This document shows, one piece after another, positions 27,838-40,900 of a stretch of DNA of 64,000 bases; within the stretch, counting starts at the first letter, position 1, and each line of letters opens with the position of its first letter. Location of the stretch: assembly GCA_040954595.2 (NCBI GenBank), contig CM082598.2, positions 4,464,001-4,528,000 on the forward strand, given 5' to 3'. This stretch comes from Balanoglossus misakiensis (lineage: Eukaryota > Hemichordata). Made by a program: the position numbers and the translations under genes. The notes beneath the pieces are model-generated. The model did not search any database and had not been told where the DNA came from. It saw only the letters and a list, made by a program, of their open reading frames with translations.

Positions 27838-30800
27838 CTAAAACGCTTTTTTTGCTGAAGGGCTAGATGTGGCGAAATCCTTCAGAACAGTTGGATTTTT
27901 ATCTTTAACTGCTTTCCCGTGTTCCTGTGGGTTGAAATAAAAATTGCATTAATACATACAATGCTGAGATACACTAAAATACTGCAATACAACAAAATAC
28001 ACTATGCCAATACAACTACAATACAATACAACATAATACAACATGTATTACAACAGTCAAGGATTTTGATAAAGAACAAAGATGTAGCTATGATTTTTGG
28101 ATGATCGTACTTTTGATGCATCCATAGGAAAATTTATGTTAAGCTGAGAAAACGACACATCCAGATTGATTACCATCACCTCATTCCGACCCCAAACTGA
28201 ACACAAACACAGGCAGTCTCTTCTTGCGGACTACCGTAAAATCGACTTTCTTTAAAGACTACTTGCTGAATTCCATTGAAGATGAAAGCAAGTAGCAGTA
28301 ACTTTTCCTTCCGAGACACTTACACTGGATTTACGACAGTGCAGTTGTGTCCGGCAGTGCTCCCCATACGCAACATCTGGGTCCTTCACAAGAACCTCAC
28401 ACACTAAACAGTAGTAGGCTGGTACGATAACATTCTGGCCTGAAATTTGCAAAGAAGAGAGCAAGAATCAATCAAACGGGTTAATCGTTGTCATTATCGA
28501 TTGTATTCAAGCTCATTATAGTGACAAAAAGAAAGAAACACAATGACCAGCACACTTATCTGTGTAAACACAAAAAGTAGCCAGGTGTTTTGAAAAGTGT
28601 GAGCACATGCTTTCCCTTCTTACCTAGAGGTGTTTCGCCAAATTTACCCTTCTCTCTCCCGTTTTCTGACTCCGGATTCGAAGCAGTCTCCTCGTCCTCA
28701 CTGCCAAGGTCGAAGCCATCACTCTCCTCCGCCTCGTCATCATCGCCACGGTTTCCTTCCTCATCCGTCATCTTCACATCATCTGCTTTTTCTTTCGCAT
28801 CAGCTTTAACCTCCTTGATTTTGTCTTCCAACACATCGGGGAGCATCGGCTCTTTATCGATGACCCACTTTGGCTCTTCCTTTGTTCGATCTCCACCCCC
28901 TGATGCCTCACACTTCATGCCTTCTTCCGCACCAGCCGTTCTCTCAATCATCGGCACTCCCTCATCACTAGCTTTGACATCTGTACCACTCTCAGCAGTC
29001 GTTTCCTCAGCACCATCCTTTCCACTTGTCGCCACGGTGACAGATTCCGATGCATCCATCTTCTCAACATCTTTCGATTCAGTCTCTTTTTCTGATACAC
29101 CAACTTTCAAATCGTACACTCGCCTGATGTTTTTGATAATCGCTTGGTAACAAACCTTTCTTGCAAGATGAGTCGTTCTACCGGCATGAATCTCAAATTC
29201 CTGTTCAGAAAAATACACACCGACTCAGACTAGAAATTGCAACGTCAGAACGTGGGACATGGCTAATCATTAATATTCATGCATTTAATATGCATACCAT
29301 TAATATTCATGTCTGTTGCAAGTCAAACCCATTCATCAATGTATCAAAATGAGACAATGCACTAGACTGGGTATACAATAGTGCCTGCTGGCAGCCTTTC
29401 TTTGCTGGCTTTTTCATTTGGGTTCTAGTCGGGCCTGCGTTGGAGAACCCCGCACATATCTCCATGGAACTACACATGCCCAAACAATCAATACCATACT
29501 TACATCCTTTTTATTGCACTGTTGCTCACAGATGTAACAAAACCATTGATTTTCCCCACTAGCCTTGAATTTCAACATTTCCTCACGGTCCTGCCAAAAA
29601 AATAAAATTCATAAATGTCATCGAAGAGTACATTTTACACATCCTATCATTACCATAGCAATGGTTGCTAGGCAATATTACAAGTTTAGCTTAATATGAA
29701 ACTGGAATTGGTGCAGTTAAGAGTGCCACCACTCAGCCACAAGAGGATTAACATGACCAGACACTAGGCCATAATCAGCAATGCAAAAAGACGTACCTCA
29801 ATAATTTCTTTCAGAATACTCATATCGTTTGTTTCAAAGGCTTTCTTCGTTTTGACTGTCAGTTCCAACATGGACTTCATCGCCACATGCCGTAGTGACA
29901 ATTTGTGCTTTCCCACAGTCTGTGTAAAACAAAAAAAATAAAATACTAGTAAAATTCTCGTCAGAATTGCAATGTACATGTACCCTGCAATTCGTCTTGA
30001 GATGTGGATAGATTTATATACACACACTATTTACTGCAGTAATAAACAAATAAAGTTATGAGTGCATACATACATACATACATACATACATACATACATA
30101 CATACATACATACATACATACATACATACATACATACATACATACATACATACATACATACATAGACAGACAGACAGACAGACACTAGATTTGTGGTCAA
30201 AGCAATACCTTCGAAGTTACAGTTGTTTTGACGATGTCAATTGTACAAATAAGACACTCTAAGGTGCCTCCTTTACTAATTTCTCTCATTTCGATATTCA
30301 ATCTCTCTTCAAGAGTTTTCTGCAAATGAACAAAATTACAATGTAAGGAAAGCATGCATGATGCAAACAAAGTCATGGTCAGTAGGCCACTTTCATGACC
30401 CCTGAGTGCCCTTAGCAAAACAAACTAACAGTCAGTCAGACATAAAATTTGCTCATTAATACGTGTTTGTATGGGTTTAGAAATATGTAGACAGGCTATT
30501 ATCTAAATCTCTATCTTTCTAGTGACAATGTTACAATACTGTTTTCTCAAAATTCTGCATGTAAGGCTATAGAATGTAAAATGAATGCACTGCATCTGGG
30601 TATAGTCTTCAACTGTTTGTAAGTTGTTCAGGGAACCAGACAACATTCACGACTTCCTTACCGCTGTTTTCAGGGCGCTATCCACCGTCTCCGGCTTGCC
30701 GAGTTCATCGATCACCTGACACAGCTTCAGGGTTTCTGTGTAAAGTGTCATGGTCGACTTGTGCTTTGGCAGTTCTTTGTGATCCCTCAACTGCCAAAGA

Positions 30801-33800
30801 AAAAAAATACAAAACGGGGAAAAAAGTTCTCACAACGGGAAACAACGTAAAAGGCGTAACATTGAATGATCAATTCCACAGTTAAAGGTATACAGTCACC
30901 TTCAATTTACATACGCCCTTATATGGCTGAAATGGCGTATTTGAGCGTTCTAAAGAGCATATGGTGGCGCTCTTTTTTTTGCGTGTGCTACCCACTGAAA
31001 ATCTGTGATTGGCTAGATCTCAATTTACCATGGTAACTATAGCTAATTTTTCATCGGTGACCGTATACCTTTAACACATGGTGGTGAATGGGCCAAACCC
31101 CTGGTCATTCTGAGTGATCCCAACAGTCAGTGGAAAGATGACAAGGGGGTGACTGACCTAGAACCTCCAGGGGGTGACTGACCTAGAACCCTCAGCCAAC
31201 TCACCTCAGGTATCATGTCTTTGGGCATAAAACAAACCAAACAGAACTCTGTTCCGTACACTTTCTTCATTCTCTCTTCCAGTGGCATTTCCTCAATCTC
31301 CTGCTGAGAGAAGGCAATAAGGGAGAACCATTTAATATCTTGGGGAGGGGACGGAGGATTTTTTTCCGGGGGGGGGGGGGGGGGGGGGGGGGTGCACAGG
31401 GAAAAAAAACAATAAAACAATTGCTCTATGATACCTTGAGAAAAAAAGTAAGACTGCCATTGAATAGAAATACATGTCCTTACCGGGTTCTCCAGAATCT
31501 TTTTCCGATAATAATTCCATTTTTCAATTTCAGTTGACCTTTCTTCCTTGCGAGTTTGTGCATGTATTCTTGTAGACTTTTTCTTGGAGTCATTTCTCGG
31601 TGGTTTGTTGGTCTTGGCTTTTGGTGGTTCCTAAAAACAGAAAAATTATGTTGACAGAGAGCTAGAACTGATACAATATACATACACATGTCCATACAGA
31701 CAGATACAGCATGTACAAACAACTTCTGTTGAAAATGCATGTATAAAGAATGGATGCTAAAACAAAAGACAAAATTACTCACTTCTTTTTTGGACGCAAT
31801 CTGTCGTAGTTTCATTGCTTTCATGCTATTCCTCACTGCAACATGAGAATGGCTGTGCTGGTGATTTGATGCAGCCTGCAAAGACATGAAGAGTAAGATA
31901 TATTAAAGGGACAAAGTCTCTCTCCAGCTGCCCTCTTTCCATTGATTATGTTTGATACAAGACACTGGTTATGTTAATGTACATGTGGATATATAGTGAA
32001 TCAATGATCAACCACACAAAACTTCCATCCCACTTGTATGATATGAGAGTAAAAACTCACCGAAAATGAATAAATGGTAAAGAACGATTATTCATTCTGG
32101 CGAGTTTTTTCACTCTCCTGTCTATAAGAGGGATGGAAGTTTTGTGTGGTTGAACGTTCATTCACTATATATCCACATGTAGAATAACATAAACGGTGTC
32201 TTGTATCAAATATAATTAATGGGAAAAAAGGGCAGCGAGAGAGAGACTTTGTCCCTTTCATCCTCTGTGACTGTGAGTATTGTTGGTGTGACTGACGGGT
32301 TTCAATCAATACACGCACGATTTGCAGAAACACGCAATGCTTACTGTATACCAGAAGTGCGTTATCGGAAAATGTCACTCCTGATATACAATCTGTTTAG
32401 TTTTTCAACAACTACTGTCAAACCTCTGTTCGTGACCATCCCTATATAGTGGTCACCTATATAGGGATGGCCACAACCAGTATAGTGGCCACTTTGTTAC
32501 AGTCCCTGTGCAATTCGCATGTGCATTAATTAACCTCTATATAAAGGCCACCTGTCTATAAAGGCCAGTTTAGGAACCTCCCTTGGCTGGCCACTAATGA
32601 CAGGTTCGACTGTACAGAGGTGACCACTATATAGAGGTGGCCACTAACAGAAGTTTGACTGTATATCAAAAGGCATGGAAACTATTGAAGTGAAAATTCA
32701 AGACATATCAAAACCACTGTTTGTGGGTTGCATGATACAAGACCTATCACTCAAATACCGCAATACCGGTCATCAAATTCGCAACGAGTGTATCACCAGT
32801 AACCTTCTATAACTTCAGGAGTATCAATCCAGTGTTACATGTATGTAGGTCGGTGCTAGCTCTCTGTCTGGATTACATTAGCACAACGATCAGTAAAGAT
32901 GTTTAACCCTTGCACCTTGACCTTGGTGACCTATGACCCTCTGGTGACCTATGGCATCGTTGGGAGCGTTCTTCCTATACAGGTTCAGAGGGGGTGAGTC
33001 CAGCACAAATACCAGCCATATTCTCCAATCAATCCATCCTGCTTGTAAAAAGGAAACTCATGTAATACTGTAACTTGACTCACCTTTGCACTCCCAAAGT
33101 CCTTATCACACAGTGCACAATGGTAGGTCTGTCTATCCAGTGTGAACACTTCAAACTTCAGTTTGTATGCAACTGTTTTCTATAAGACACAGAATTAAAA
33201 AAATAGCGTCAATGACAATGGCCTTGGGTTATGTCAGAGCCAGCAAAATTCAACAAGACTTTTGACTAAAGTTATACACATGCGTGATGGAAAATTCCGG
33301 ATCAAAGCTGGATTTTCTCTAAAAAAAAATTCAGAATTCTACTTACCGGTCGTTTTTGCAGAAACGGGAAGAATATTTTTGGAGGTCTTTCGGGTCCAAG
33401 ATAAGTGGCGGCGTTTCCCTGGGTGGTTACCATGGCGCTGCCAAATGACGGCAAATGTGCTCCCTGCTTGATATCCCATCTGTTGCCCCCTTGATTGCGT
33501 TGTTGTTGTTGTTGATTTTGCCATTTCTGCTGGCCTGGAGAATTACCACTGCCTGACAGACGCCGGAATTTCCCACCTTGCTTCGGGCTCTCACTAAGTG
33601 CCTAGGACAAAGTTTGCATTCTCGTAGTAAATAACTCATACACACTGTGCAACATTTCACAGGTTGGCCACCAAGCATAGCCACTCTATGACAGGCCACT
33701 TTCATGATGACCCCTATGTGAACTCTACATCCTGGCATTTCGAGCCGAAACTCTGGAGCAGTCAACCATTAGTTACAAATGGGTCCACCATCCAGACCAC

Positions 33801-36556
33801 AAGTAAAAGCAATGCCTTACTTTTCAGGTTTCTGGTAAAACTGCACAGTGTACTATGACACTTAAAAATATATACTTAATTGTTGATCCTTTTCAAGTTT
33901 TTTTATTACCCGGTATTTTAACAAGAAGTCACAGAAGATTGTGATTCTCATTAAAACCAGGACCCAGCAAAATGACTGTGCATGTCAGCAGGTCAGGTGG
34001 GCAATCCATATGCATGCCAGTGGACCATCGCACCAAAAGCAGATGGTTCTGGAGGCACAGCGCTGTACATAAACTATGTACACTAAAATTTGCGCCTCAC
34101 TTGAAGACAAGAGTCATAAAAACAAATACATTGTAGTGTTCTCCCTAGGAATTTCTGATAGAGTTTTACTATTTTGCATAACAATATATTCAATTGTTAT
34201 GGTTTTGTTTTCTCCATAATAAAGAGTTTTGACCAAGACTCTTTAATTGTTCTGGGGAGAACACTGAAATATGAAGTATCACCCTACCCTGTTCTCATTT
34301 CTCCTTTTGCGTCCGACTTGATTGCTCCCCAAGCTCAGTCCACCGGAAGCGTACCCCAGTTGGGGAGACAAGAAAGCCTGTGAGGTGTTCAGTCTTCGCC
34401 CAACGTCGAGGCCAACCTGGCCCGCACTGCCGCCTTGCATACCGGCGCGCCCGTAGTCAAATAGCTGTCGGCCAGCCAGGTTACCCTGCTGTGTGTTTCC
34501 GTGTGTCTGCATCTGGTCCGCAAAGCCGGGACGGGATGGTTGACGGATCTGATTCCCGGAGAAGCCCGGACCAAGATCGAAAGATCCCGAGCGGCCCATG
34601 GCGCCGGAATTCCGGCTCATCATAGAGGCTGGCATTGGAGCCTCTTGATTGAAACGGGAGCCCTGCAGTTGGGAAGCTCCCAATTGCATGGCAGTGTCCC
34701 CCAGCAAACCAGGCAGTGCAGCTTGGTAACGCGATCTGTCATCTTGAAAACTAGGGTGCCTGGCAGCCACTTGCTCATTGAGTCCCTGCATTTGAGAAGT
34801 TCCCAATTGCATGGGAGTGTCTCTCTGCAAACCAGTTTGGTAACGCGATCTGTCATCTTGAAAACTAGGGTGCCTGGCAGCCACTTGCTCATTGAGTCCC
34901 TGCATTTGAGAAGTTCCCAATTGCATGGGAGTGTCTCTCTGCAAACCAGTTTGGTAACGCGATCTGTCATCTTGAAAACCAGGGCGTGGGCCCCTCTGGG
35001 ACTGAGCCAGGGGCGGCTCACCACTGGCATAGCCACCTTGGTTTTGCAGCCCGCCTGGTTTGTCATCATAGGCTTCTGTGTACTGGATCGTTGTCTGTGA
35101 GTCAACATGGCCGGCACATAGCCGTCTTTCCGTGACTTGTTTATTCCTCCGGTTGTTCTGATCGATCGGATTACGCATGAAGTCATCGGATCGCGATCGG
35201 GATGGGCCAACCGCTTCGTCTTGCCGGTTGTCGCCGCCCGGGAATTTCTGACCGACCGCGCCGAAAAGGACCGACTGTGCTTCTCTTTCGAGATCCGACA
35301 GCTCAGAGTACATGGTTCGCATCTGATCGGCCTTGTCGCGATCCACGCCCCCGGCCGCCATGCACTGCTCGATCAGAGCCTTCTGCTGCCGGATGGTCTC
35401 CAGCTGGGAGTGCGCCTGCTGCGAGCTGGACACAGAGTCCACCTGGTCTGGCTGGTACGGCGCGTCGTCTTGCCAAGTGGTTGGCTGAGACTGTTGCCGT
35501 GGCAACGGGGACGCGAGGGACCCCGATTGCTGTTGGGGGTCGTCGTACGGGGAAGAAAATGGGTCTCGTTGCCGGTTTTGACCACCGTACTGCTGGGCCA
35601 CTCTCATCCCGTGTGATGGCTGTTCAGGGCAACCGTACTGCGATGTTGATCTAACCCCATGAGATGGCCGTTCTGGGCCACCGTACTGCTGTGTCATTCT
35701 CACCCCTTGAGAAGGCTGTTCACGATCACGGCCTCCGTACAGCTCAGTTACATTCTCAAACGAGCGCCCTCTTTGTTCATAAGAGCTACTCTGTAAACTG
35801 CTATACATTCCTCTGTCCATTTGGCCTGAAAGTTCACAAGAAATATCTATTATTCTCTCACTAGTTGAGAACACTTTGATTCACTTTGGCATATTCACCA
35901 TGCCATGGATACATCTATTAGAGACGGCCATGAAAATGGAAAATGTCAACAATGGCAGCAGAATATAATTTGCAAAGCTATACATATGATAGCAACCCCC
36001 TCTGGAGGAAACATGCACAGACATAGAATCTCTTGTAGTTTGCCCTCCTAATGTGTAGTGGTTTAGCCTGGTATTGGATGTTGGGACACCAAGACCAATT
36101 GACGTGCACACACAACCGATGCAATATTTGACATGCACTGCAGGTCCTCAAATTAACTAGTGAACGCAAAGCCCCCCCCCCCTCCCCTTGTCCGACGGTG
36201 ATGCAACTGGAAGATAAATCAGTAGGTCTTAACTTAACTTAACTATCACTGGTTTATTCAGAGCCTGTGTGACATTATCAGTGTGTTACATGCACAGGCC
36301 CTCAAATCAACGACACGAGGACCCTCTGATATCAATGGGGCTTCGAGATGTTGATTTCTACTTTGAGGGGGAGGGCCTGTGATCACAATCCATGTACGCT
36401 GTAGCGTACAGTCCCTGAATGATTACTGGCTATAAAACTGGACTGCTATAAGATTATACAAATACATTGAATATCTCTACCGATTTTACCGACACCGTGC
36501 CTTTGATTTTTACCTCTCATTTGGTCAGAATACCGGCGTCCGATGCGAGGATCCAT
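27838..36556 (-). CDS. CIZ1-like multi-zinc-finger nuclear protein
   Basis: Fourteen exons join in frame to about 1162 residues: 36514-36556, 34288-35825, 33347-~33589, 33084-33179, 31783-31875, 31484-31630, 31205-31303, 30662-30790, 30209-30319, 29797-29919, 29504-29590, 28624-29200, 28324-28439, 27838-27924. The N-terminal ~600 residues are Gln/Gly/Arg-rich and disordered, with a 38-residue repeat. Five U1/matrin-type fingers (C-x2-C-x12-16-H-x5-H) follow, starting CALC, CLVC, CLIC, CYIC and CLVC. A Glu/Asp-rich stretch lies between fingers 4 and 5. A Q-rich N-terminus, fingers, acidic region and C-terminal matrin finger is the layout of CIZ1, a nuclear-matrix protein of DNA replication. 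This assignment rests on architecture, so ZNF346/ZNF638-type proteins remain possible. The acceptor of exon 3 is uncertain, and exon 10 may start 12 nt later, which would restore x12 spacing in finger 3. Confidence 0.75.
30064..30184. repeat. CATA/CAGA microsatellite in a CIZ1-like intron
   Basis: About 25 CATA units run into five CAGA units. Confidence 0.97.
30892..31074. mobile_element. TTAA MITE, family D
   Basis: This 183-bp element has ends TTAAAGGTATACAGTCACC and GGTGACCGTATACCTTTAA. A partial relative starts at 53069. Confidence 0.85.
31368..31392. repeat. Poly-G tract of about 25 bases
   Basis: An uninterrupted G run in an intron; likely to vary in length and to be error-prone in assembly. 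Confidence 0.95.
31903..32260. mobile_element. Family A foldback MITE in a CIZ1-like intron
   Basis: This copy is 358 bp. The left TTAA is intact, and the right end has mutated to TTCA. Confidence 0.9.
32413..32663. mobile_element. Inverted-repeat element, family C
   Basis: It starts ctgtcaaacctctgttc and ends aacagaagtttgactg, with interior blocks like cctgtctataaaggcc. Confidence 0.8.
34724..34962 (-). repeat. 114-bp coding tandem repeat in the CIZ1-like gene
   Basis: Two almost identical 114-bp units, plus a diverged third next to them (to ~34630), encode a 38-residue block containing RYQTGLQRDTPMQLGTSQMQ. The opposite strand is open across it, giving a spurious ~200-residue ORF. Confidence 0.9.
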
Positions 36557-37928
36557 CTTGGCACATGTAAACTTCCTGTCCCCCACAATCCATTGCGACA
36601 AAACCCTACAAAAGTGCGATACGTCGTTGATGGCGCTAAATGATAAATAAATATCTTACAGGATCTTGAATTCTGGTAAAGCATAATTTGAAAATGCATA
36701 TTTTTATTGTGTGGTGGTTTAATTAAATATTTTAATGTCTTTGAGCGCTGGAATCTGGGAAACAGGTCGTGACCTGAGGTCACCACATGGGCACGATTTG
36801 CATATATCCATGTGCATTAATAATTTGTGTAGTGACATTGACCACTTAACTTGCTGGAATTTCCATGGTTTAATGGTCCAATTCCATTGTTTTTCTGGTA
36901 AAAATGGACCTCTACGGAGGGAAATGGGGATGAAAGAATTAAAATCTGCATGTTTATACCACTAAGTACACAAATCCCTTCACAGGAATGTATTTCTATG
37001 GCCATGTTGTACACATGGTTTTTAGTATCCAATAGACTTTTGGTTTCACTTATTGACAACACTACCAGTAATTACAAAATGCATTATTACCGGTAAATAA
37101 ATGATCACCCATGCAACACATATTTGTTCCCATTTTAATTTTTTTTATTTAATTCCCAACTTGAAAATCCTCTACATAACTGATAATAAATTCCTCAGTG
37201 CAAGAATATGAAATCAATTACAATGGCTCTCGTACTTCTACACAAGTAATCTTTCACCAATGTCTAGATACCGTATACCCTGCCATTACAAAAGTTTCCC
37301 TTGGTATAAATGCTGATTTGCAAAACTCGATACTGCCATGTAAAACAGGAGTTCAATTAAAACAGGTCGTCTGGGGCAAAAAAAAATTCATGAAGGGTTC
37401 ATTATTGCAAAGAAAGTACCTGTTCGATAACTTTCGGGGCCAGTGTATCCCAAACAAAAAATTCATAAGGATTAACGTTTCTGTTTTTAAAAGAGGTGGG
37501 TGTGGTCGTTGATGGCGTTTTTTTCTCAGCGATATTTTATCAGAAGTACAAAATATACACCACAGTGGCAAGAAATGTATTTATCCGATAGAAACATGCA
37601 TAATGTGCAAGTTCTGAAACAAACCTATACCAGAATAGACTACAGTGATGATTCAACACTATGTCAAAAAGGTCTGAATGAATATTTCAGAGAAGAAACT
37701 TTTGACACAGAAGGGACAAAGTATGGACCCGTGACACGAGTACGCAAAACAGACATCTTGAATATCTGACAAAGTAATGAAATAACTATTTCAGTTTTAT
37801 GTGTTCTCTGATTATTCGGTGATATCAAATGAGCTAAAGAGATAGAAGGAGACACCCCCCCCCCCCCCCATTTGAACCGTCAACCAAATCTCAAGTCGAA
37901 ATATCTTCAGCGTCGCCTTTTCAAATGT
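36557..37928. other. CIZ1-like promoter side and transaldolase 3' flank
   Basis: It lies between two minus-strand genes. AT-rich, with a C run near 37856. The transaldolase 3' UTR should be on the right. The ORF at 37500-37769 resembles nothing known. Confidence 0.5.
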
Positions 37929-40900
37929 CTACTTCAGTTTAATATGCTCTCTGATCATGCTCTCTAGTTTCACAGCGTCGACGGCAAACTTTCGAATTCC
38001 CTCGGCCAGTTTCTCCACGGCCATGGCATCCTCGTTGTGCAGCCAGCGGAACGCCTTCTCGTCCAGGTGAACTTTCTCTTCGTCGCTTGCCTTGGCTGCA
38101 AAGAAACAACGACACCCATTGGTCAATATCCGCCAAACCAGGACACACAATGTCAGCTACTGCCAATCAGTGTTGGCCTACTATACTAACCCTTGGAACG
38201 CCATCTTTCGCTGTCAAAATGCCCAACAACAGTTTTATCATTTTTAAAATGTCCAGTACAGAAACATTTCCACTATATAAAGGTGGCCACTAATACAGGT
38301 TTGACTGTGTAGAACCCCTCAGTCTATACCATGACCCAAACTTGACAATGAGGGAGGGTATGTAGAACTCACCTTTTTCAACTGATAAGTGTTGAGTAAG
38401 TTTCTCCGAAGAAGCCTGCAATTTGTCCAGTAAGCCAGGACTGAGGAAAATAAAAGAAAATAATATTATTGAAAGTTTATTAAATTTGTTTTCATATTTC
38501 ATGTTCTGTAGACAGTTGTGACTGGGTTTTCTTGACACAGCATTTCAGCATCCAAACAGCAAGATCAAGGTCGGAGTTCAACTCCAAAACTGCGATGTTC
38601 TCACCTGATTGTCAGAAGATCACATCCACTCAGCGCTGTTATCTGATCGGGGTTCCTAAAACTGGCACCCATCACGACGGTTTTGTAGTCGTACTTCTTG
38701 TAGTAATTGTAGATCTTCGTCACACTTTTAACACCTGAAAAACGTGAAGATATCATCTCTTGGTTTATTTTCCCTTAATTTTGGACATTTCTACCCCAAA
38801 CCAAGACAAAATGGTGTAGCTACAATGAACTGGGGTGACTTATAGTTTAACCCTTTCACCACCATGGCTCAGTCCAAACCCATTGTTTCCTATGGTAAGG
38901 TTGGACCTCCCCCATTTCCTTGTATAGAGGTCCAGTAGTTCCATTGAAAACAAAGCAGTTGGACCAAACCATGGCGGTGAGAGGGTTGGAAGCTCAGACT
39001 TACCAGGATCTTCCAAGGGTTCGAATGTTTTCTGGCCGGTACTTTTCACATACCAATCATAGATACGACCCACAAATGGTGAAATTAGAGTTACACCTGC
39101 TTCGGCACAGGCGACAGCCTAGTAAAAAGTTAGAAAATAAAACAATATTTTGAGATAGCGTGCAGCATTTCACTTTAAAGGGACAAAGTCTCTCTCTCGC
39201 TGCCCTTTTTTCCATTAATTATGTTTGATACAAGACACTGTTTGTTATTCTACATGTGGATATACAGTGACTCAACGTTCGACCACACACAACTTCCATC
39301 CCGTTTGTAGGATATGAGTGTAAAAATCTCGCCAAAATGAATAAACGGTAAAGACCGATTATTCATTTTGGTGAGTTTTTCATTCTGTTGTCTACAAGTG
39401 GGGTCACGAAACCGGCCCGTTGGAGTCTCAAGTACAGCAAATCATATCAAGTGGTTCTTTCTTCGGAAAAGAGGACGTACACCTATCCAGTGTTTCGAGA
39501 CTCTTGATTTTTTTAATAACGCTGATTACCCGGAGTCATGGCGATGGAATCACATGATCGACCCACTAGGAGAATGTCAAGCTGACATTAGACGGTATGC
39601 ACCACACAGTGGTGACGCGCTCACGTTGTTCAAACGCACACTTCGCAATCGTGATATGATGCGTTCGTTTCAATTTCACGTTGTTCAAACGCACACTACG
39701 TAGTGGTGACGTGACAACGCTCGCTTCCTTTTCCTGTTTTTTTCTCCATTTTACACCACTGCCACGGGCCGACTTGCTACATTTTTTTTAGATTTCTCAC
39801 TACCCTAAAATGTTTTTTAATCGATTTCCGCTACCAAGGTTTTTGATATATTAATGTCACAAAGTCAACAGAATTTCAAGGGCAGATTTCGAAAACTTCT
39901 CCAGTTGTTTTCCATTTTACATCACCTCCACGGGCCGACTTACCCTGTTTTTGTAGATTTCTCACTACCGTAAATTTTTTAATTGATTTCTGCTACCAAG
40001 GTTGGTGATATAAACGTCACGCAGCCCACAGAATTTCAAGATGGCAGATTTCCTGTTTTTTTTCCCATTTTACATCACCTCCACGGGCCGACCTACCCTG
40101 TTTTTGTAGATTTCTCACTACCTTAAATTTTTTAATTGATTTCTGCTACCAAGGTTGTTGATATAAACGTCACGCAGCCCACAGAATTTCAAGATGGCAG
40201 ATTTCCTGTTTTTTTTCCATTTTACATCACCTCCACGGGCTGACTTACCCTGTTTTTGTAGATTTCTCACTATTTAAATTTTTAAATTTGATTTCTGCTA
40301 CCAAGGTTGGTGATATAAACGTCACGCAGCCCACAGAATTTCAAGATGGCAGATTTCCTGTTTTTTTCCATTTTACATCACCTCCACGGGCCGACTTACC
40401 CTGTTTCTGTAGATTTCTCACTACCTTAAATTTTATTAATTGATTTCTACTACCAAGGTTGGTGATATAAACATCACGCAGCCCACAGAATTACAAGATG
40501 GCAGATTTCCCGAAACTGCTTGCAAATTGCGATTAAGACCGATAGCAGGCTGAAATGAACTCCAAACAGGAAGACAATATTCTCACCTGTGCAAAGGAAA
40601 ACAACAGCGTCATGTTGCAATGAATACCGCACTCCTCTTCAAGTACTCTGAAAAATATGAAGAAATTACGAACTTTACGGACACTTTTCTTCAAGACGAG
40701 AGTCAAGGTTTGCATAGAATGTTTCCTGTCTATTAACCCTACCGCTGCCAAGTCAGTTGAAACTGGTTCGAATTCCAGGGTGCCTAGAATCCTGGCTCCC
40801 AGGCCTGTTAGGCTGCCAAGTGTGTGTTAATCAGTAGGGCCTATACAAGACCCTCAGACCAATACAGTACAAACCAGTGCGATTTGGTACATTTTACAGG

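Noticed and set aside
31127-31537. Proline-rich or glycine-rich ORFs
   Set aside because: They arise from the poly-G run at 31368 and only overlap a real CIZ1-like exon in part.
33339-33765. ORFs in two other frames over the CIZ1-like third exon
   Set aside because: The third frame, rich in Gln, joins neighbouring exons in phase 0 on both sides.
34501-35616. + strand ORFs of 199 and 159 codons
   Set aside because: Antisense of the CIZ1-like repeat exon; repeated only because the 114-bp units repeat.
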